Part shown: positions 46,606-55,543 of the stretch, one piece after another
How the letters are laid out: each line of letters starts with the position of its first letter
How positions within the stretch are numbered: the first letter of the stretch is position 1
Assembly: GCA_963773765.1 (NCBI GenBank)
Contig: CAVZCC010000006.1
Coordinates: 558,001-622,000, forward strand
Reading direction: 5' to 3'
Length of the DNA stretch: 64,000 nt
DNA from: CAVZCC01 sp963773765
Lineage (GTDB): Bacteria > Actinomycetota > Acidimicrobiia > Acidimicrobiales > Microtrichaceae
The notes under the pieces: model-generated
The model's input: the letters and a program-made list of their open reading frames with translations, nothing else
Databases searched by the model: none
Told to the model about the DNA's origin: nothing
Position numbers and translations under genes: made by a program

Positions 46606-46628
46606 GGGGGGGGGGGAGAGAGAGAGAG
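46606..46628. repeat. G11 run followed by (AG)6
   Basis: Eleven G then six AG units lie between two converging genes and touch the stop codon of the minus-strand gene. It is the only such simple repeat in the window. The run length is prone to error and to slippage. Confidence 0.85.
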
Positions 46629-47753
46629 TCAGCCCGGCGCGAGGGCGGACACCGCGGCTGCGACGGGCCGGGCCGCGGTGGTGACCGGCAGCACCTGGCG
46701 GACGCCGTCGCGGAGGACGGTCGCCTGCGTGGCGGAACCCGGGCGCAGGCGCCGGAGCGCGGCGGCCACGTCCACCATCCGGTTGACCTGGGTGTCGCCC
46801 ACCGCCACCACGACGTCGCCCACCCGCAGTCCGGCCATGTCGGCCGGGCCGCCCGGGTCGACGGACACGACGGTCGCGCCGCCGGTGACGCCCAGCATGG
46901 TGCCGAGGTCACGGGACAGGTCCTTGGTCTCGATCCCCAGCCACGACCGGTCCACGCGCCGGTCGTCCACCAGGTCACGGGCGACATCCACCACCTCGTG
47001 GCCGGGCAGCGCGTTCTGGCTGCCGTCGGATGCCTCCAGCACCAGGCCGAGGAAGCGTCCCCGGCGGTCGAACACGGCCCCGTCCGCGGCGTTGGACGTG
47101 GGGGCGGCCATGCGGAAGAGGTCCAGGCCGACGGACCCGTTCGCCCGGGGCATGTCGACGCCGGCATCGGTGACCGTGCTGGTCCACCACGACGGCATCT
47201 CCTCACCGGCCGCGGCCTGGACCACGACGACGTCCTGGCCCAGGCGCGGGTCGTCACCGGTGGCCACCGCCCGGCCGGAGGGGGTGGGCAGGCTCAGCAC
47301 GGCCACGTCGGAGGGCTCATCCACCGCGTGCACGGTGACCCGTTCCGGCGCCCGACCGCCGCACGCCGCCCAGACCGTGGACCCGGCCGGCAGCGCGGAG
47401 GCCCGGACCGCCACGTGGCCGTCCCCGTCGAGCACCACGCCGGTCGCCGCGGTGCGCCTCCCGTCGGTCGCCTCGATGGTGAGCGAGGCGATCGACGGTG
47501 TCATCGACGCCACGGCGGTGGCCTCCTGCCGGGGCTCGGCGCTCTCCCAGCCCAGCCCCATCAGCACCCCGGCCACCAGCAGGCCGACCCCGCCGACCAC
47601 CAGCCCACCGGCCAGCACCGCCCCGCGCCGGCGGTCGGTGCGGTCCCGCCGGCCCAGGCCCACCTCGCTCGGGTGGACCCACGTCCGGGCGGGGTCGGGA
47701 CCGGGAACTGGCGCCGGGTCGTCGTCGTGGCCGTCATCGGCCCGGTCCTGCAT
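46629..47753 (-). CDS. Membrane-anchored HtrA-like pseudoprotease with PDZ domain
   Basis: 374 residues. A cytoplasmic N-terminus (WVHPSEVGLGRRD, a motif common before the membrane helix in such proteins) is followed by a membrane helix (GAVLAGGLVVGGVGLLVAGV), a trypsin-like domain and a PDZ domain (GATVVSVDPGGPADMAGLRV, GDVVVAVGD). The protease triad is mostly lost: where HtrA has NAHV this reads AVRASAL, and where it has GNSGGP this reads ADGAVFD. Only the Asp region EPSDVAVLSL is kept. It is therefore probably a catalytically inactive sensor or scaffold. The ATG at 47753 has a further in-frame region upstream. It converges with the epimerase-like gene. Confidence 0.8.
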   Translation of the reverse strand: MQDRADDGHDDDPAPVPGPDPARTWVHPSEVGLGRRDRTDRRRGAVLAGGLVVGGVGLLVAGVLMGLGWESAEPRQEATAVASMTPSIASLTIEATDGRRTAATGVVLDGDGHVAVRASALPAGSTVWAACGGRAPERVTVHAVDEPSDVAVLSLPTPSGRAVATGDDPRLGQDVVVVQAAAGEEMPSWWTSTVTDAGVDMPRANGSVGLDLFRMAAPTSNAADGAVFDRRGRFLGLVLEASDGSQNALPGHEVVDVARDLVDDRRVDRSWLGIETKDLSRDLGTMLGVTGGATVVSVDPGGPADMAGLRVGDVVVAVGDTQVNRMVDVAAALRRLRPGSATQATVLRDGVRQVLPVTTAARPVAAAVSALAPG

Positions 47754-47843
47754 GGACCCTGAAGATACCGACGCACCGACCTCCAGCGGCCGCGGCAGAC
47801 CGGTGCCGTCCTCGGCGCGCTGGGGCACCGCGGCGATCTTCCC

Positions 47844-47849
47844 TACGAT
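47844..47849 (+). promoter_or_regulatory. -10 box TACGAT for leaderless moaE mRNA
   Basis: TACGAT ends seven bases before the GTG at 47856 with no Shine-Dalgarno sequence between. Confidence 0.45.
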
Positions 47850-47855
47850 GAGGCG

Positions 47856-48377
47856 GTGCCGACCGCCGCGCTCCCCCCTGATGACGGCGATGACTGGCTG
47901 GGTCTGTGCCACGGTCCGCTCCCGGCGGTCCAGGCCTACCGCTGGGCCGGCCGGCCGCACTGTGGGGCCGTCGTGCTGTTCGCCGGAACGGCGCGGGACC
48001 ATGCCCCGGGGCGGGACGCGGTGAGCCTGTTGAGCTACGAGGCCTACGAGGCCCAGGTCGGCCCGCGCCTGGCGGCCGTGGCCGGTGAGGTCCGCCATCG
48101 CTGGCCCGACGTGGGACGGGTGGTGCTCCTGCACCGCGTGGGGGAGGTCCCCATCGGTGAGGAGGCGGTGCTGGTGGTGGCGTCGTCGCCGCACCGTCCC
48201 GAGGCCTTCGAGGCGGCCCGCTTCGGCATCGACGCCGTCAAGGCCTCGGTGCCCATCTGGAAGCGCGAGCGGTGGTCAGGCGGCGAGGGGTGGGGCCTGG
48301 AGGCCCAGCACCTGGTGGACCCCGCCGCCGTCCCGGCCCACGGGGCGGGGCCCGTCGGGGGTGCCGTCGCCCCATGA
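47856..48377 (+). CDS. moaE: Molybdopterin synthase catalytic subunit
   Basis: 173 residues. MoaE transfers sulfur from the MoaD thiocarboxylate to precursor Z to make molybdopterin. Conserved segments are VLFAGTARDHAPGRDAVSLL, SYEAYEAQVGPRL, LLHRVGEVPIGEEAVLVVAS, SPHRPEAFEAARFGIDAVKA and SVPIWKRERW with the catalytic lysines. The first 30 residues are an extra N-terminal stretch. No moaD or other molybdenum-cofactor gene is adjacent. The stop overlaps the ATG of a small membrane protein (ATGA), and mreB follows, so a cofactor gene and a cell-shape gene appear to share a transcript. Confidence 0.92.
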   Translation: MPTAALPPDDGDDWLGLCHGPLPAVQAYRWAGRPHCGAVVLFAGTARDHAPGRDAVSLLSYEAYEAQVGPRLAAVAGEVRHRWPDVGRVVLLHRVGEVPIGEEAVLVVASSPHRPEAFEAARFGIDAVKASVPIWKRERWSGGEGWGLEAQHLVDPAAVPAHGAGPVGGAVAP

Positions 48378-48577
48378 GCAACCTCATCTACCTGCTCATC
48401 GCCGTGGTGCTCAGCGCGGCCGGGGTCCTGGTGCTGTGGCTCCGGACCCGCTCGTCGTCCTCGCCCACCTCCACCATCGACGAGTTCCACCACAAGATGC
48501 GGGCCCTCGCCCCCGACGACGACCCCGCCGGCCCGTCCGACCGCGGCACGGTGCGCCGCCGGAACCGGGGGGCCTGA
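48374..48577 (+). CDS. 67-residue single-pass membrane protein
   Basis: MSNLIYLLIAVVLSAAGVLV forms one membrane helix, ended by LWLRTR. The cytoplasmic tail of about 45 residues contains TIDEFHHKMRALAPDD and a basic end (RRRNRGA). The family is not recognised. It overlaps moaE by ATGA and precedes the TTG start of mreB by one base, so all three are probably co-translated. Position next to mreB suggests a role at the cell envelope; that is inference. Confidence 0.72.
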   Translation: MSNLIYLLIAVVLSAAGVLVLWLRTRSSSSPTSTIDEFHHKMRALAPDDDPAGPSDRGTVRRRNRGA

Positions 48578-48578
48578 G

Positions 48579-49583
48579 TTGGCACGCGACCTGGCCATCG
48601 ACCTGGGGACGGCGAACACGCTGGTCTACGCGCGCGGCGAGGGCATCGTGCTGAACGAGCCGTCGGTGATCGCGCTCAACAGCCGGACCAACGAGGTCCT
48701 GGCCATGGGGCGCGAGGCCTGGAAGATGATCGGCCGCACGCCCAGCTACATCGTGGCGGTGCGGCCGCTCCGCCAGGGAGCCATCACCGACTTCGAGGTG
48801 ACCCAGGAGATGATCCGCCTGCTGCTCAAGCGGGTGGGTGTGAACCGGTTCAACCGGCCCCGCGTGGTCATCTGCGTGCCGTCGGCCATCACGGCGGTGG
48901 AGAAGCGGGCCGTGACCGAGGCCGCCCGCAAGGCGGGGGCGGTGGAGGCGCAACTCATCGAGCAGCCCATGGCCGCCGCCATCGGGGCCGGCCTCCCCAT
49001 CAACGAACCCATGGCCAACATGGTGGTGGACATCGGTGGCGGCACCTCGGAGACCGCGCTGATCTCCCTCGGGGGCATCGTCGCCCTCCAGGCGGTGCGG
49101 GTCGGGTCCTTCGACATCGACGCCGCGATCATCACCTACATCCGCCGCGAGTACGGGATCGCCATCGGCGAGCAGACCGCGGAGGAGATCAAGATCCTGA
49201 TCGGTTCCGCCCACCCGACGCCGGACGAGGTGCGGGCCGAGGTGCGGGGCCGGGAGCTGATGTCCGGGCTGCCGAAGACGGTGATCCTGTCCGCGGCGGA
49301 GGTGCGCAGCGCCATCGCCGAGCCGGTCAACACCATGGTCGACTCGGTCCTGTCGTGCGTGGCGGAGGCGCCGCCGGAACTGGCCCAGGACCTGATCGAG
49401 CAGGGCATCCACCTGGTGGGCGGCGGGTCCCTGCTCAAGGGGCTGGACCTGCGCCTGTCCAAGGAGTCCGAGGTGCCGGTGCAGCTGGTGCGCCAGCCGC
49501 TCGAGTCGGTGGTCCTGGGCGCGGGGCGCGTCATCGAGTCGTACGAGGAACTGCGCGACATGTTCATGGGCGCCCGGCGCTGA
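48579..49583 (+). CDS. mreB: Rod-shape-determining actin homologue MreB
   Basis: 334 residues, normal length. Phosphate-1 loop LAIDLGTANTLVYA, VCVPSAITAVEKRAVTEAAR-type segment, EQPMAAAIGAGLPI, phosphate-2 NMVVDIGGGTSETALISL, and the adenosine motif LVGGGSLLKGLDLRL are all present. MreB filaments at the inner membrane direct lateral peptidoglycan synthesis. The TTG start lies one base after the stop of the small membrane-protein gene. No mreC, mreD, mrdA or rodA follows, so it is an isolated mreB in this window; a second copy in a full mre operon elsewhere is possible. Confidence 0.93.
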   Translation: MARDLAIDLGTANTLVYARGEGIVLNEPSVIALNSRTNEVLAMGREAWKMIGRTPSYIVAVRPLRQGAITDFEVTQEMIRLLLKRVGVNRFNRPRVVICVPSAITAVEKRAVTEAARKAGAVEAQLIEQPMAAAIGAGLPINEPMANMVVDIGGGTSETALISLGGIVALQAVRVGSFDIDAAIITYIRREYGIAIGEQTAEEIKILIGSAHPTPDEVRAEVRGRELMSGLPKTVILSAAEVRSAIAEPVNTMVDSVLSCVAEAPPELAQDLIEQGIHLVGGGSLLKGLDLRLSKESEVPVQLVRQPLESVVLGAGRVIESYEELRDMFMGARR

Positions 49584-49700
49584 GGGCGGTCGGCCCGGAC
49601 CGCGTCGGACGCCGCTGCCTCCGTCCCCGGGCCATGCCGCCGAACTAGGGTCGGTCGACGCGTCCAGGGTGGGTCGCGGACGACGAGGGGGTTCGGGTCC

Positions 49701-50469
49701 GTGTCGTCGTTGCTCGAGGTGGAGGACATCGGCGTCCGCTTCGGTGGCGTGATCGCGCTGGACGGGCTCTCCTTCGCCATCGGCGCCGGCCAGATCTGTG
49801 CCCTGATCGGCCCCAACGGTGCGGGCAAGACCACCCTGTTCAACGTCGTGTCGCGCATCTACCAGCCCAGCTCGGGCCGGGTCCGCTTCGAGGGCACCGA
49901 CCTGCTGGCGCTCCCGGCCCACCGCATCGCGGACCTCGGGGTCGGGCGGACCTTCCAGAACCTGGCGCTCGTGCCCGGCCTGTCGGTGCTGGAGAACGTG
50001 ATGGTCGGCGGCCACGCCCGCAGCCGCGGGGGGTTCTGGGCCTCGCACCCTGCGCCTCCCGCCCATCCCGTCCGAGGAGCGCCAGAACCGGTCGCGGGCC
50101 CAGGAGATCCTGGAGCGCCTCAACCTGGGCCACCTGGCCGCGCACCCCTGCGCCGGGCTGCCCTACGGCACGCTCAAGCGCATCGAGTTCGCCCGCGCCC
50201 TGGCCGGTGAGCCCAAGCTGCTGATGCTGGACGAGCCCGCCAGCGGCCTGACCCACGGCGAGGTGGACGAGCTCGGCGAGGTGATCCGACAGATCCGCGA
50301 GGAGTTCGCCCTGACGGTCCTGTTGGTGGAGCACCACATGTCCATGGTCATGGCCGTGTCGGACAAGGTCGTGGTCATGGACCTGGGCCGCAAGATCGCC
50401 GAGGGCACCCCGGCGGTCATCCGTGACGACCCCGCGGTCATCTCCGCCTACCTGGGGGCGGCGGGATGA
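49701..50469 (+). CDS. livG: Branched-chain amino-acid ABC transporter ATPase LivG, frame broken once
   Basis: First gene of a Liv transporter operon. About 256 residues: Walker A GPNGAGKTTLFN, Q-loop GRTFQNLALVP, LLMLDEPASGLTHGEVDELG and the switch His in LLVEHHMSMVM. LivG-type features are the long insert after the Q-loop and the phrase VVVMDLGRKIAEGTP. The ABC signature is degenerate, LPYGTLKRIEFARAL, as is usual for LivG. One extra C near 50048 breaks the frame between GFWAS and TLRLPPIPSEE. TAGGGT at 49646 is a likely -10 with a leader of about 43 bases. Its TGA overlaps the next ATG. Confidence 0.88.
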
Positions 50470-51176
50470 GCCTGCTGGAGGTGCAGGGCCTGCGGGCCGG
50501 CTACGGCATCGTCGAGGTCCTGTTCGGCGTCGACCTGGAGGTGGACGCGGGCGAGCTGGTCGTGGTGCTGGGCGCGAACGGTGCAGGCAAGACCACCACG
50601 CTGCGGGCCATCTCAGCGGCATGATCCCGGCCCAGGGCTCGGTGACCTTCGACGGCGCGAGTGCCCTCGGGCGCCGACCGGACCAGCTGCTGCGGGCCGG
50701 CATGGCCCACGTGCCGCAGGGCCGGGGGACCATCACCGACCTGACGGTGGAGGAGAACCTGCGCGTCGGCGGCTACTCCCGGCCCGAGAAGGAGATCGCC
50801 TCCGACCTCGACCGCTGGTTCACCGTGTTCCCCCGGCTGGGGGAGCGCCGGTCCCAGATGGCGGGGTCCATGTCCGGCGGCGAGCAGCAGATGCTGGCCA
50901 TCGCCCGGGCGCTTCATGTCCAACCCCAAGCTGCTCCTCCTGGACGAGCCGTCGCTCGGGCTGGCCCCGCTGGTGACCGGCGAGGTGTTCGACCGCCTCC
51001 GCAACGTCACCGCGGACACCGGCACCGCGGTCCTGCTGGTGGAGCAGAACGCCAACCTGGCGCTGGACTTCGCGGCCCGGGCCTACGTGCTGGAGGCCGG
51101 CGCCATCGTCATGTCCGGGGACGCCGCGGCGCTCCACGGCGACGAGGCCATCCAGAAGGCGTACCTCGGGCTGTGA
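50466..51176 (+). CDS. livF: Branched-chain amino-acid ABC transporter ATPase LivF, frame broken twice
   Basis: Second ATPase of the Liv complex, about 235 residues. Walker A GANGAGKTTTLRAIS, Q-loop HVPQGRGTITDLTVEENL (typical of LivF), signature MSGGEQQMLAIARAL, Walker B LLLLDEPSLGLAPLV, and VEQNANLALDFAARAYVLEA. The frame breaks near 50612 (two extra bases, or one missing) and near 50928 (one extra T). The ATG overlaps the livG stop (ATGA), as in most Liv operons. The permease gene begins 13 bases after the stop. Confidence 0.88.
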
Positions 51177-51189
51177 GCGAGGTGACCCC

Positions 51190-52077
51190 ATGAGGGACTT
51201 CCTGCAGGTGCTGGTGGTGGGCATCGGCGACGGCGCGGTGTACGCCATGCTGGGCCTCGGGCTGGTGGTGATCTACCGGTCCACGGGGCTGTTGAACTTC
51301 GCCCACGGCGAGCTGGCCATGTTCTCCACCTTCATCGTGTGGACCATCTGGAACGCCGGCGTGCCCCTGTGGCTGGCGGTGCTGGGCGGCATGGTCGGGG
51401 GGTTCCTGATCGGCGCGCTGCTGCAGCGGGTGGTGATCGGACCGATCGGTGACCCGCACGAGAAGCCGCTTGGCCGTGGTCATCGTCACCATCGGCCTGT
51501 TCCTGGGCGTCAACGGGGCGGCCCAGCTGATCTGGGGCACCCTCGACCGGGAGCTGCCCCCGCTGTTCGGCGGCACCCAGGTGGAGATCGGCGGGGTGGC
51601 CATCGCCTGGCAGAAGATCGGCGCGGTCATCGTGCTCGGGGTGCTGGTCATCCTGTTCTACCTGCTGTTCCAGCGCACGCAGCTGGGCCTGGCCATGCGG
51701 GCGGTGGCCTCCAACTCCGAGTCCGCGTCGCTGGTCGGCGTGCCCGTGCCCCGCCGTGCTGATGCTGGGCTGGGGCCTGGCCTCGGCCGTGGGCACCGTC
51801 GCCGGGGTGTTCACCGCCCCCGGCCTGGGGCTCGGGTCCAACCTCATGCAGCTCACGCTCATCTTCGGGTTCGCCGCCATCACGCTGGGCGGGTTCGACA
51901 TCCTGGTCGGGGCCGTGGTCGGCGGGTTCATCGTCGGGATCCTGTCCTCGGTCCTGCCCCAGTACGTGCGACTGGTTCGAGAAGATGACGCTGGCCCCGG
52001 CGTTCATCCTGATCCTGGCCGTGCTGTTGTTCCGGCCGGAGGGCCTGTTCGGCCGCAAGCAGGTGAACCGGGTATGA
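51190..52077 (+). CDS. livH: Branched-chain amino-acid ABC transporter permease LivH, frame broken three times
   Basis: About 294 residues, eight or more membrane helices. Family segments: GIGDGAVYAMLGLGLVVIYR, STGLLNFAHGELAM, LAMRAVASNSESASLVGVPV, LGWGLASAVGTVAGVFTAP and the C-terminal ILAVLLFRPEGLFGRKQV. Extra bases lie near 51473, 51757 and 51967; removing them gives one clean frame ending in a TGA that overlaps the livM ATG. It forms half of the transmembrane channel. Confidence 0.85.
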
Positions 52078-53179
52078 GCGGGCTCCGGGCGACGGTCGCC
52101 GCGTTCCCGTGCCGCGCCAGTTGCGCCGTCGGGTACGCGGTGCGTGCCTGTCGTGGTGCTGTGCGATCCTGCCGTTCCAGTTCCCGTCGTTCCGGGTGGA
52201 GCAGTTCTGCAGTCTGGATGGCCATCGCCATCGCCGCCTGCGGGCTCAACCTGCTCACCGGGTACAACGGCCAGATCTCCGTCGGCCACGGCGCCCTGTA
52301 CGGCGTGGGTGCCTACACCACCGGCCATCCTCATCACCGACGGCGGCTGGCCCTTCCCGGCCGCCATGGCCGGTCGCCGCCGTCGTGGTCTGCTTCGTCG
52401 TCGGGGTGGTGATCGGCCTGCCGGCGCTGCGCATCAAGGGCCTCTACCTGGCCCTGGTCACCCTGGCCGTGGCCACGCTGTTCCCGCTGATGGTCGAGCA
52501 GTTCCGCGACCTCACCGGCGGCAGCGGCGGGCTGACCATCACCACGCCGCAGCTGTACCGGGGCCAGATCCGCGACCGGCCCATCCGGTTCGAGTCGCCC
52601 GTCGAGGGCCTGGCCGCAGCGACCAGTGGAAGTACTTCATCTTCCTGGCCATCACCATCGTCTGCTTCGTCCTGTCCCGGAACCTGGTCCGCAGCCGCGT
52701 GGGTCGCTCCCTGGTGGCGGTGCGCGACAACGAGACGGCGGCCGAGGTGTCCGGTGTGCCCACCTCGCACGGTCAAGATCCTCACCTTCGGCGTCAGCGC
52801 CGCCCTGGCCGGGATCGGTGGGTCGGTGTTCGCCCTCGAACCAGGCGCAGGTCTAGCCCGAGCTCGTTCACGATCGTCGTGTCGATCTACTTCCTGGTCG
52901 CGGTCGTGGTCGGCGGTGCGGCGAGCATCGTCGGCCCGGCCATCGGCGCGGTCTTCTTCGGTGTGTTCACCGACTTCCTCGTCCCGCGAGCTGCCGGAGC
53001 GGATCAAGCCGGCCACCCCGGTCATCCTCGGCGTCCTGCTGATCGTCCTGATGCTCATCGCGCCCGGTGGCGTGGTCGGCATCTACCGGACGGTCCGGGG
53101 CCGTGCGGCGGCCCGCCGCGCCAGCCCGACCCCCGCGCCGGAGACACCCGACGGGACCGCCGGCACGGCGCTGACCTGA
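52074..53179 (+). pseudogene. livM: Branched-chain amino-acid ABC transporter permease LivM, frame broken about ten times
   Basis: Second permease half, about 360 residues when rejoined. Clear segments in all three frames: LNLLTGYNGQISVGHGALYG, VGAYTT, ALRIKGLYLALVTLAVATLF, GGSGGLTI, RSRVGRSLVAVRDNETAAEV, VSAALAGIGGSVFAL, FLVAVVVGGAASIVGPAIGA, and LMLIAPGGVVGIYRTVRGRA. Nearly every shift is one extra base (for example near 52325, 52373, 52775, 52988); one near 52618 is two. No residue damage accompanies the shifts, so I take the gene as functional in the organism. Its start overlaps the livH stop. The C-terminal 25 residues are a Pro/Ala tail. Confidence 0.82.
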
Positions 53180-53235
53180 CCAGGACGTGACGGCGCGGGA
53201 CCCTCGGGAGCCGTGCCGACGTGACCCATGACACC

Positions 53236-53254
53236 GTCCGACCTACGGTCGGAC
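53236..53254. promoter_or_regulatory. 8-3-8 palindrome before the binding-protein gene
   Basis: GTCCGACC-TAC-GGTCGGAC is a perfect palindrome 45 bases before the lipoprotein start and 57 bases after livM. As RNA it is a strong hairpin that could protect or attenuate the transcript and adjust binding-protein level; as DNA it has the size of an operator. There is no T-run. Confidence 0.5.
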
Positions 53255-53299
53255 CCAGATCGTCGGCTCCGCAAGGACCGACTGCACCCAGGAGGAGCC

Positions 53300-54659
53300 A
53301 TGAACCGAACCCCATGGAAGCGATGGGCGGCGCTCGTGCTGGCCCTGACCCTCACCGCGGCCGCGTGCGGCGGCCGCGACGACTCGAGCTCGGACGACTC
53401 GGGCGACGGCGGGTCCGGCTCGGAGACGACCGAGGCCGGCGAGACCGCGTTCATCGACCCGGCCGACGACTGCACCGAGTACGAGGGGACCGATGGGCGT
53501 CTCCGGCGACACCATCAAGGTCGGGCACCATCCGGCCCCGAGTCCGGTCCGTACTCGATCTACGACCAGGTCACCACGGGCATGGAGGCCTACTTCAAGG
53601 CCGCCAACGCAGGCCGGCGGGATCACGGCCGGGGACGGCAAGACCTACAAGATCGAGCTGGTCAAGGAGAACGACGAGTACGACCCGGCCAAGACCCCGC
53701 CGCTGGCCAAGAAGCTGGTGGAACAGGACAGGTCTTCGCCCTCGTCGGCGATGATCGGCACGGAGAACAACAAGTCCATCCGTGACTACCTGAACGAGAA
53801 GTGCGTGCCGAACATCAGCCTGGCCACCGGCTCGACCGGAGTGGGGCAAGGCCAACGAGTACCCCTGGTACATCTCGGCGCTGCCGTCCTACGCGACCGA
53901 GGCCAACGCCTGGGTCGAGTACCTGAAGGAGACCAAGCCCGACGCCAAGATCGCGCTGCTCTACCAGGACGACGACTTCGGCAAGGCCTACCAGGCCGCC
54001 ATCACGAAGGCCATCGAGGGCACCGACATGACCCTCGTGGCGGAGGAGAGCTTCAACCCGCTGGCCGGCGGCACCACGGAGGCGGCCGTGACCAAGCTGT
54101 CGCAGTCCGGCGCCGACGTGTTCGTGGTCGGCATCGGCGGCACCCCGTGCCCGCGGACGCTGTCGTTCATGCCGGACACCTGGACGCCGGAGACCTTCGT
54201 GTCCGTCACCTGCGCCTCGCAAGACGGCCCTGTCGCTGGCCGGCGGCAAGGACCAGGGCGTGATCGTCGCCCAGCCCACGCTGGACCCGGCCGACCCGGC
54301 CGAGCCAGCCAACCCCAAGGTCGTGGAGTTCGCCGAGCAGGGCGTGGTCGGCGGCCTGACGCCGGACCAGATCAGGGTGGCATCGCCGCTCCCGGCTGGG
54401 GGTTCGCGGCCCTGTTCGCCAAGGCCCTGGAGGAGACGCCCGACGGTCGACCGCGCCGCGGTGATGAACACGCTGTTCGCGCTCGAGGACGCCAACTTCG
54501 GCCTGGCTCCGTGACGAGGTCACGGTCAACACCGACGGCGCCGATGACCCGTGGGCCATCGAGGGCTTCCGCATCGCCCAGCGCTCGGGAGAGGGCTGGA
54601 CCGAGCTGACCCCGGTCAAGAACAACGAGGGCAAGTCCAACAGCTACGCCGGGAACTGA
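53300..54659 (+). pseudogene. Branched-chain amino-acid ABC transporter substrate-binding lipoprotein, frame broken about nine times
   Basis: Extracytoplasmic binding protein of the LivJ/LivK class (Peripla_BP_6), about 440 residues when rejoined. WAALVLALTLTAAACGG is a lipoprotein signal, followed by an Asp/Ser-rich linker. Later segments: GPYSIYDQVTTGMEAYFKAAN, cut across frames; KTYKIELVKENDEYDPAKTP; KCVPNISLATGST; KIALLYQDDDFGKAY with AITKAIEGTDMTLVAEESFN; VFVVGIGGTPC; and a C-terminal TELTPVKNNEGKSNSYAGN. GGAGGAG precedes the ATG, the strongest ribosome-binding site of the operon, as expected for a subunit needed in excess. Substrate may be an amino acid or another small carboxylate. Confidence 0.82.
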
Positions 54660-54695
54660 CACCGGAGACCGCTCCGGACAGCAGCCTGCGAGCAG

Positions 54696-54725
54696 GGGAC
54701 GGCCGGCCTCCGGGCCGGCCGTCCC
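54696..54725 (+). terminator. 13-bp perfect stem ending the Liv operon
   Basis: GGGACGGCCGGCC and GGCCGGCCGTCCC flank a TCCG loop, 36 bases after the binding-protein stop. No T-run follows. Position at the end of a five-gene operon makes a terminator likely. Confidence 0.7.
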
Positions 54726-54749
54726 GCGTCCCGGCGCGAGACTCCACCC

Positions 54750-55523
54750 GTGGACCTCCAGTGCATCACCGTGGAGCGGTCCGGCCCCGTGGCCACCGTG
54801 ACCATGAACCTCCCCGACCGCCGCAACGCGCTCGGCCTGCTCCACCTGCAGGAGCTGCGGGATGCCTTCGGCGCCCTCGCCACCTCCGATGCGACCGGCA
54901 TCGTGCTGGCCGGAGCCGGCCCGGTGTTCAGCGCCGGCCATGACCTGGCCGAGATGTCCGGGCAGGACGAGCCGGCCATCCGCCTGTTGCTGGACACGTG
55001 CACCGAGGTGATGGCGGCCATCCGGTCCGCTCCCCAGGTGGTCCTGGCCCGGGTCCACGGACTGGCGACGGCTGCCGGCTGCCAGCTGGTCGCCACCTGC
55101 GACCTGGCCGTGGCCGCGGCGTCGGCCCGGTTCGCGGTCCCGGGAGGCAGGGGCGGGTGGTTCTGCACCACGCCGATGGTGGCGGTGGGCCGGAACGTGC
55201 CCCGCAAGATGGCCTTCGAGATGGCCCTCTGCGGCGACCCGATCGACGCCGAGACGGCCGCATCGTGGGGACTGGTGAACCGCTGCGTGCCGGACGCGGA
55301 GCTCGATGCCGCCGTGGCCGACCTGCTGGCCCGGGCCACCCGGGGCTCGGCCGCGTCACGGGCGGTGGGCAAGGCGGCGCTGCACCACCAGCTCGACCTC
55401 CCGCTGGACGAGGCCTACCGGTTCGCGGTGGAGGTCATGGCCCGGGCCAGCCAGCTGGACGACGCCCGGGAGGGCATGGCGTCGTTCGTCCAGAAGCGTC
55501 CGCCCCGGTGGCGCCGGGGCTGA
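54750..55523 (+). CDS. Enoyl-CoA hydratase/isomerase family protein
   Basis: 257 residues, crotonase fold. The first oxyanion segment is GIVLAGAGPVFSAGHDLAEM and the second VHGLATAAGCQLVATCDLAV. The segment RFAVPGGRGGWFCTTPMVAV lacks the usual Glu at the second catalytic position, so hydratase activity is doubtful; the sequence resembles the ECHDC3 group. WGLVNRCVPDAELDAAVADL and the C-terminal helices are normal. The GTG start has no clear ribosome-binding site. It lies downstream of the Liv operon terminator and converges with the HEAT-repeat gene. A second crotonase gene at 16.3-17.0 kb is only distantly similar. Confidence 0.87.
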   Translation: MDLQCITVERSGPVATVTMNLPDRRNALGLLHLQELRDAFGALATSDATGIVLAGAGPVFSAGHDLAEMSGQDEPAIRLLLDTCTEVMAAIRSAPQVVLARVHGLATAAGCQLVATCDLAVAAASARFAVPGGRGGWFCTTPMVAVGRNVPRKMAFEMALCGDPIDAETAASWGLVNRCVPDAELDAAVADLLARATRGSAASRAVGKAALHHQLDLPLDEAYRFAVEVMARASQLDDAREGMASFVQKRPPRWRRG

Positions 55524-55543
55524 CCGGCCCCGCGCCCCGGTCC

